Part shown: positions 6,313 to 9,522 of the stretch, in pieces | Numbering within the stretch: position 1 is the stretch's first letter | How the letters are laid out: every line of letters begins with the position of its first letter | Translations under genes and position numbers: made by a program | Origin: Betaproteobacteria bacterium | Lineage (GTDB): Bacteria; Pseudomonadota; Gammaproteobacteria; Burkholderiales; Rhodocyclaceae | NCBI GenBank assembly: GCA_028868235.1 | Contig: JAGWUW010000066.1 | Coordinates: 1-9,522, forward strand | DNA length: 9,522 nt | Direction of reading: 5' to 3' | Notes under the pieces: generated by a model | Told to the model about the DNA's origin: nothing | Seen by the model: only the letters and a program-made list of their open reading frames with translations | Databases searched by the model: none

Positions 6313-7466
6313 ACGCTCCCGTCGCACCCGCCCCGACCGTCGGCCCGCCCATGTGGCTATTGGCCGAAGTCACCTACCGCTGCCCGCTGCATTGTGTCTT
6401 CTGCTACAACCCGGTCGACTTCGCCCAGCACGAGCAGGAACTTTCCACAGACGACTGGCTGCGCGTGCTGCGCGAAGGCCGCGAGCTGGGTGCCGTGCAA
6501 TGCGGCTTTTCCGGTGGCGAACCGCTGCTGCGCGACGACCTGGAAATCCTGATCGGTGAAGCCCGGAAACTGGGTTATTACACCAACCTGATCACCTCCG
6601 GCGTCGGCCTGACCGAAGCGCGGCTCGATGCCTTCAAGGCCGCCGGCCTCGACCACATCCAGCTCTCCTTCCAGGATTCGACCAAGGAGATCAACGATTT
6701 CCTGACCCACACCCGCACCTTCGACCTCAAGCAACGAGTTGGCGACATGCTCAAGGCGCGCGGCTGGCCGATGGTCATGAACGTCGTCATCCACCGCCTG
6801 AACATCGAGCACATCGGCCGCATCATCGAGATGGCCGACGAACTGGGCGCCGAATACCTCGAACTGGCCAACACCCAGTACTACTCCTGGGCGCTTCTCA
6901 ACCGCGACCAATTGATGCCCAGCCGCGAGCAACTCAAGCGCGCCGAGGAAATCACCAACGAGTGGAAGGCCAAGCTGGCCGACCGCATGCGCATCCTCTT
7001 CGTCGTGCCCGACTACCACGAAGGCAAGCCCAAGAAGTGCATGAACGGCTGGGGCAACGTCTTCCTGACCGTGACGCCGGACGGCACAGCCCTGCCCTGT
7101 CACACTGCCCGCATGCTGCCCGGCCTCTGCTTCCCGAACGTGCGCGAGCACAGCCTGCGCCACATCTGGTTCGAGTCGGAAGGCTTCAACCACTACCGCG
7201 GTACCGGCTGGATGAAGGAACCTTGCCAGAGCTGCGACCACAAGGAAGAAGACCTCGGCGGCTGCCGCTGCCAGGCCTATCTGCTGGCTGGCGATCCGAA
7301 TGCCGCCGACCCGGTTTGCCCGAAAAGCCCTCACCATGAGCGGGTGCTCACCGCCTTGGAAAACGCCGAGAGTCTGAACCGGCAGACCCGACCGCTTATT
7401 TTTCGCGATCCGAAGGAAAGCTGGCGACTGATCCAGGAAGCCGAAACAACAGCACCAAGCGACTGA
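6309..7466 (+). CDS. pqqE: PqqE, radical SAM/SPASM glutamate-tyrosine crosslinking enzyme (385 aa)
   Basis: This enzyme forms the carbon-carbon bond between Glu16 and Tyr20 of PqqA, the first committed step of PQQ synthesis, and works with PqqD. The radical SAM cluster motif C-x3-C-x2-C is at Cys25, Cys29 and Cys32 (CPLHCVFC), with GGEP at 69-72. The SPASM region holds a full set of auxiliary cluster ligands: Cys244, Cys264, Cys319 and Cys321 for one cluster, and Cys306, Cys309, Asp315 and Cys337 for the other. All are offset by four from the residues reported in the Methylobacterium enzyme, including the unusual aspartate ligand, so the protein looks fully functional. The ATG overlaps the pqqD stop (ATGA). 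Frame extension to 6081 lies inside pqqD in another phase and is not used. It is the last pqq gene here; no clear terminator follows. Confidence 0.97.
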   Translation: MNAPVAPAPTVGPPMWLLAEVTYRCPLHCVFCYNPVDFAQHEQELSTDDWLRVLREGRELGAVQCGFSGGEPLLRDDLEILIGEARKLGYYTNLITSGVGLTEARLDAFKAAGLDHIQLSFQDSTKEINDFLTHTRTFDLKQRVGDMLKARGWPMVMNVVIHRLNIEHIGRIIEMADELGAEYLELANTQYYSWALLNRDQLMPSREQLKRAEEITNEWKAKLADRMRILFVVPDYHEGKPKKCMNGWGNVFLTVTPDGTALPCHTARMLPGLCFPNVREHSLRHIWFESEGFNHYRGTGWMKEPCQSCDHKEEDLGGCRCQAYLLAGDPNAADPVCPKSPHHERVLTALENAESLNRQTRPLIFRDPKESWRLIQEAETTAPSD

Positions 7467-7538
7467 GCAGCCGGTTAGTCCATTCCTGAGGAAACTGGAA
7501 AACAACGGCCAAATTGGAATTCCCGAGTATTTAGGAGG

Positions 7539-7787
7539 CTGACTACTTGCTCACCGGAACAGTCATTCGGGACAGATGCCTTCATTCTTGCCGCCAACGG
7601 CAAGGCGATTGAGTTCGCCTACCAGACTGGCTTCAACGCCAAGCACGACGGGCGTAATGCACGCGATGCAGTCGCTGTTGATTGCGTTACTCATCTGGTT
7701 TGCCTGCGTCCTCCGGGAAAACAGCCGACATGGGAATTGATGCAAGAGAAGTTCGGCATGCTTTCGTTGCAGGCGAATTGCCTGTGA
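7539..7787 (+). pseudogene. Orphan open frame without a normal start, probable decayed gene
   Basis: The frame ending at TGA 7785-7787 is open back to 7479 and reads like real protein for its last 75-80 residues (for example AFILAANGKAIEFAYQTGF, RDAVAVDCVTHLVCLRPP, WELMQEKFGMLSLQANCL). It has no ATG, GTG or TTG before its interior methionines. A perfect AGGAGG lies at 7533-7538. TTG 7547 is well placed for it but is in another phase and stops after 21 codons. One extra base just after this TTG would explain a broken start. A CTG start at 7539 would be too close to the AGGAGG. I do not recognise the family. A rare start codon instead of decay is possible. Confidence 0.35.
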
Positions 7788-7802
7788 CCGCATAATCCCG
7801 GA

Positions 7803-7919
7803 ATGAATATCCGTTCAGTCAAGGCTATCGGCCCTCTACCCGCCCCGCTGTCGCCAACTGGCCACCTTGGCACTCATCACCCATTTGACTGCGGTGTGGC
7901 AATGACGGAGAACACTTGA
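7803..7919 (+). CDS. Possible 38-aa leader ORF overlapping the TonB-like gene start
   Basis: ATG 7803 opens a 38-codon frame ending ...VAMTENT with TGA at 7917-7919. That stop overlaps the TTG start of the next gene (TTGA), the usual geometry of translational coupling. The frame is in phase with the orphan ORF upstream (stop at 7785). The ribosome site is poor (GGA directly before ATG) and the Pro/Gly/His-rich product has no recognised motif. It may be a coupling leader, or chance. Confidence 0.25.
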   Translation: MNIRSVKAIGPLPAPLSPTGHLGTHHPFDCGVAMTENT

Positions 7920-9522
7920 GCGCAACAAAATCTGGAACTACAGCGCCCTCGCCTCCCCTCCAGTTACCGGGATCAGCAGTGGCAGCCATTGTCCCCAGGC
8001 GACCCGCGCTGCACCCAACACGTCGCCAGGGCCTACGCCTCGGCTTTGCTCTGCTGCTATCGATCCTGCTCCATACACTGCTGCTCAGCCTGACCTTGTT
8101 TGGCGACGAATTCGGCCTGCCCGGCCTCGTCTTTCCCTGGCAGATCCGAAGAATCGAAGTCCCCAACCTGCACGTCATGCTTTCCCCGGTTCCTGCTATC
8201 AACACAGAACCTGCCAGCCCCCCGGATCCCCTGCCGCTGGCGCTACACGAGACATCAAACGAACAATTGGCGGGCACCGCCGAACTGTCAGTGATGTTCC
8301 GATCGTCCACAGCCCCTCCGAAGTCAGCCACCGAGCCAATTCCTAAGCCCCCGGCTCGGGCAACGCCTCCCAGAGCTAAAGCTGCAGCGAAGGCCAGCCC
8401 GAAGCTAATGCAAGCAAGCCGAACCGTAATCGCCAATACGGAATCGGACGAGCTAGCCCCACCCAAACCATTTCCGGAATTAATTGCCATGGAGCAATCC
8501 CGGAGTGCTGACTTTGTCGTACCGGCGTCCCCCGAGGAACCGCCCCCTGTCCAATTGACAACGCCTAAGTATGCCAATAGCAGAAGCCAGTCGACAAACG
8601 AGTTCCCAGCTCCGGAGCAAGAGAGCGAAGAGGCCGAGCGAAGGGAAGTAGCCCGACAAACTGCAGCCAAGGAAGAAGCCGCCCGGGCTGAGGCAGCACG
8701 ACTCGATACTGATCGACAGGATAAAGCCCGACAGGCCGCCATCAATGCGGAAGCGGCACGCGCCGAAGCAGTGCGCCGTGAGGCTGAACGACAGGAGGCT
8801 GCGCGACAAGCCGCCGCCAGGGAAGAAGTCGCACGGGCTGCGGCTGCCCGACTTGAAGCCGAACGACAGGAGGCTGCTCGGCAAGCCGCCGCCAAGGAAG
8901 AAGTCGCGCGGGCTGAGGCTGCCCGACTTGAAGCCGAACGACAGGAGGCTGCTCGGCAAGCTTCCGCCAGGGAAGAAGCCGCTCGGATGGAAGCAACCCG
9001 CCGCGAGGCGGTGCGACAAGCCGCCGCCAGGGAAGAAGTCGCACGGGCTGAGGCTGCCCGACGTGAAGCCGAGCGCCAGGAGGCTACCCGGCAGGCAGCC
9101 GCCAAGGAAGAAGCGGCAAAGGCCGAGGAAAAGCGTGAACAGGATGCAAGACGTGATGCCGCACGCCGGGCGATGGGACGCCAACTGGACGAGGAAGCAG
9201 CCCGCCGTGCTGAGACCGAAGAGGCAAGGCAGCGCTCACCTTCGTCAAGCCTCTTCCGCCGCGCCAGGCTATTCGGGCGCACCGACGCCAATGCCGAACT
9301 TGTCTGGTATGCGGAAGCCTGGGCCCAGAAGATTCAATTGAACATGGGTATCGAGATGGCACGCGAGGCGGCCAAACAGGCGCATACCGACCCAATGGTG
9401 ACAGTCGCCATTCGAAGGGATGGTTCGGTGGAGTCGATCACCTTTGTTCGTTCCAGTGGCGTGCCTGCCATAGATGCAGCAATACGGCGCATCGTCGAAG
9501 CATATGCCCCCTATCAACCATT
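7916..9522 (+). CDS. TonB/TolA-family energy-transducing envelope protein, 3' end beyond window (535+ aa)
   Basis: An inner-membrane anchored, periplasm-spanning protein that would carry proton-motive-force energy from an ExbBD- or TolQR-type motor to the outer membrane. The frame is open from TTG 7916 (GGAG 5 nt upstream) to the right edge with no stop. After a cytoplasmic Pro-rich N-terminus, a single membrane helix covers about residues 40-62 and contains S49-x3-H53 (SILLH), the motif TonB and TolA use to contact their motor. Then come a Pro-rich periplasmic stretch (about 90-235), an Ala/Glu/Arg coiled coil of 25-residue repeats (242-411), and a TonB-type C-terminal domain (TVAIRRDGSVESITFVRSSG, then AIDAAIRRIV) that is cut off. 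The long repeat resembles TolA, and the C-terminal segment resembles TonB. A GTG at 7979 is an alternative start. No exbB/exbD or tol genes are visible. Confidence 0.85.
   Translation, partial: MSATKSGTTAPSPPLQLPGSAVAAIVPRRPALHPTRRQGLRLGFALLLSILLHTLLLSLTLFGDEFGLPGLVFPWQIRRIEVPNLHVMLSPVPAINTEPASPPDPLPLALHETSNEQLAGTAELSVMFRSSTAPPKSATEPIPKPPARATPPRAKAAAKASPKLMQASRTVIANTESDELAPPKPFPELIAMEQSRSADFVVPASPEEPPPVQLTTPKYANSRSQSTNEFPAPEQESEEAERREVARQTAAKEEAARAEAARLDTDRQDKARQAAINAEAARAEAVRREAERQEAARQAAAREEVARAAAARLEAERQEAARQAAAKEEVARAEAARLEAERQEAARQASAREEAARMEATRREAVRQAAAREEVARAEAARREAERQEATRQAAAKEEAAKAEEKREQDARRDAARRAMGRQLDEEAARRAETEEARQRSPSSSLFRRARLFGRTDANAELVWYAEAWAQKIQLNMGIEMAREAAKQAHTDPMVTVAIRRDGSVESITFVRSSGVPAIDAAIRRIVEAYAPYQP
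8639..9148 (+). repeat. In-frame 75-bp (25-residue) tandem repeat in the TonB/TolA-like gene
   Basis: Seven head-to-tail units of the form RQEAARQAAAKEEVARAEAA plus RLEAE begin at 8639, 8714, 8789, 8864, 8939, 9014 and 9074. The sixth is 20 residues, having lost the first five. Units three (8789-8863) and four (8864-8938) are nearly identical in DNA. The units are charged and alanine-rich without proline, as expected for a long continuous alpha helix or coiled coil across the periplasm. The copy number could vary between strains by slippage or recombination. Confidence 0.85.

Noticed and set aside
7461..7480. Imperfect hairpin GACTGA/TTAGTC at the end of pqqE
   Set aside because: Six pairs including one wobble and no T-run; too weak to call a terminator.
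6357..7505. Minus-strand 382-codon frame opposite pqqE
   Set aside because: Shadow frame produced by the strong codon bias of pqqE; no motif, and pqqE is certain.
7587..7604. Perfect 7-bp hairpin CTTGCCG-CCAA-CGGCAAG as a pqqE terminator
   Set aside because: It has no T-run, lies 120 bp past pqqE and falls inside a protein-like frame, so it is probably incidental.
7825..9291. Long minus-strand open frame (488 codons), Ser/Ala/Arg-rich
   Set aside because: It is the antisense shadow of the Ala/Glu/Arg repeat gene. The + strand frame has the membrane anchor, SxxxH motif, coiled coil and TonB-type domain; the minus product is low complexity with no motif.

Overview
The window looks like a chromosomal segment of a Gram-negative proteobacterium, most likely a betaproteobacterium of the Rhodocyclales type. 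This is inferred from the gene families (HAMP chemoreceptor, HDOD protein, complete pqq operon, TonB/TolA-type protein), the fairly high GC content and the style of the 24-residue PqqA. No rRNA or marker gene is present to confirm it. No insertion sequence, tRNA, rRNA or CRISPR array was seen.

Layout. Positions 1-52 are the 3' tail of an unidentified gene, followed directly by a GTG-started GNAT acetyltransferase (56-583). After about 390 bp without a convincing gene comes a methyl-accepting chemotaxis protein (about 978-2579, +). A perfect 8-bp hairpin (2610-2630) separates it from a convergent two-gene minus-strand operon: a 108-aa protein with a domain resembling those that precede HD-GYP/HDOD modules (3542-3868), then an HDOD signalling protein (2679-3542), joined by a TAATG stop/start overlap.

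The centre (4184-7466, +) is a compact pyrroloquinoline quinone (PQQ) operon, pqqA-pqqB-pqqC-pqqD-pqqE. PqqA is the precursor peptide. PqqE (radical SAM) crosslinks its Glu and Tyr with PqqD as peptide chaperone. PqqB acts as a hydroxylase on the crosslinked product, and PqqC performs the final ring closure and oxidation. No protease gene (pqqF/G) and no PQQ-dependent dehydrogenase lies in the window. pqqA is bracketed by two strong hairpins: one just upstream of its ribosome binding site, and a terminator-like one before pqqB. Eight bases of the first are perfectly complementary to the second, so an attenuation switch that keeps pqqA expression above pqqBCDE is plausible.

Downstream of pqqE is about 450 bp holding an open frame with no normal start (7539-7787), probably a decayed gene, and a 38-codon frame (7803-7919) whose stop overlaps the next start. 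From 7916 to the right edge an open + strand frame encodes the first 535 residues of a TonB/TolA-family envelope protein: an SxxxH transmembrane anchor, a Pro-rich stretch, a 25-residue Ala/Glu/Arg repeat coiled coil and a TonB-type C-terminal domain that runs off the window.
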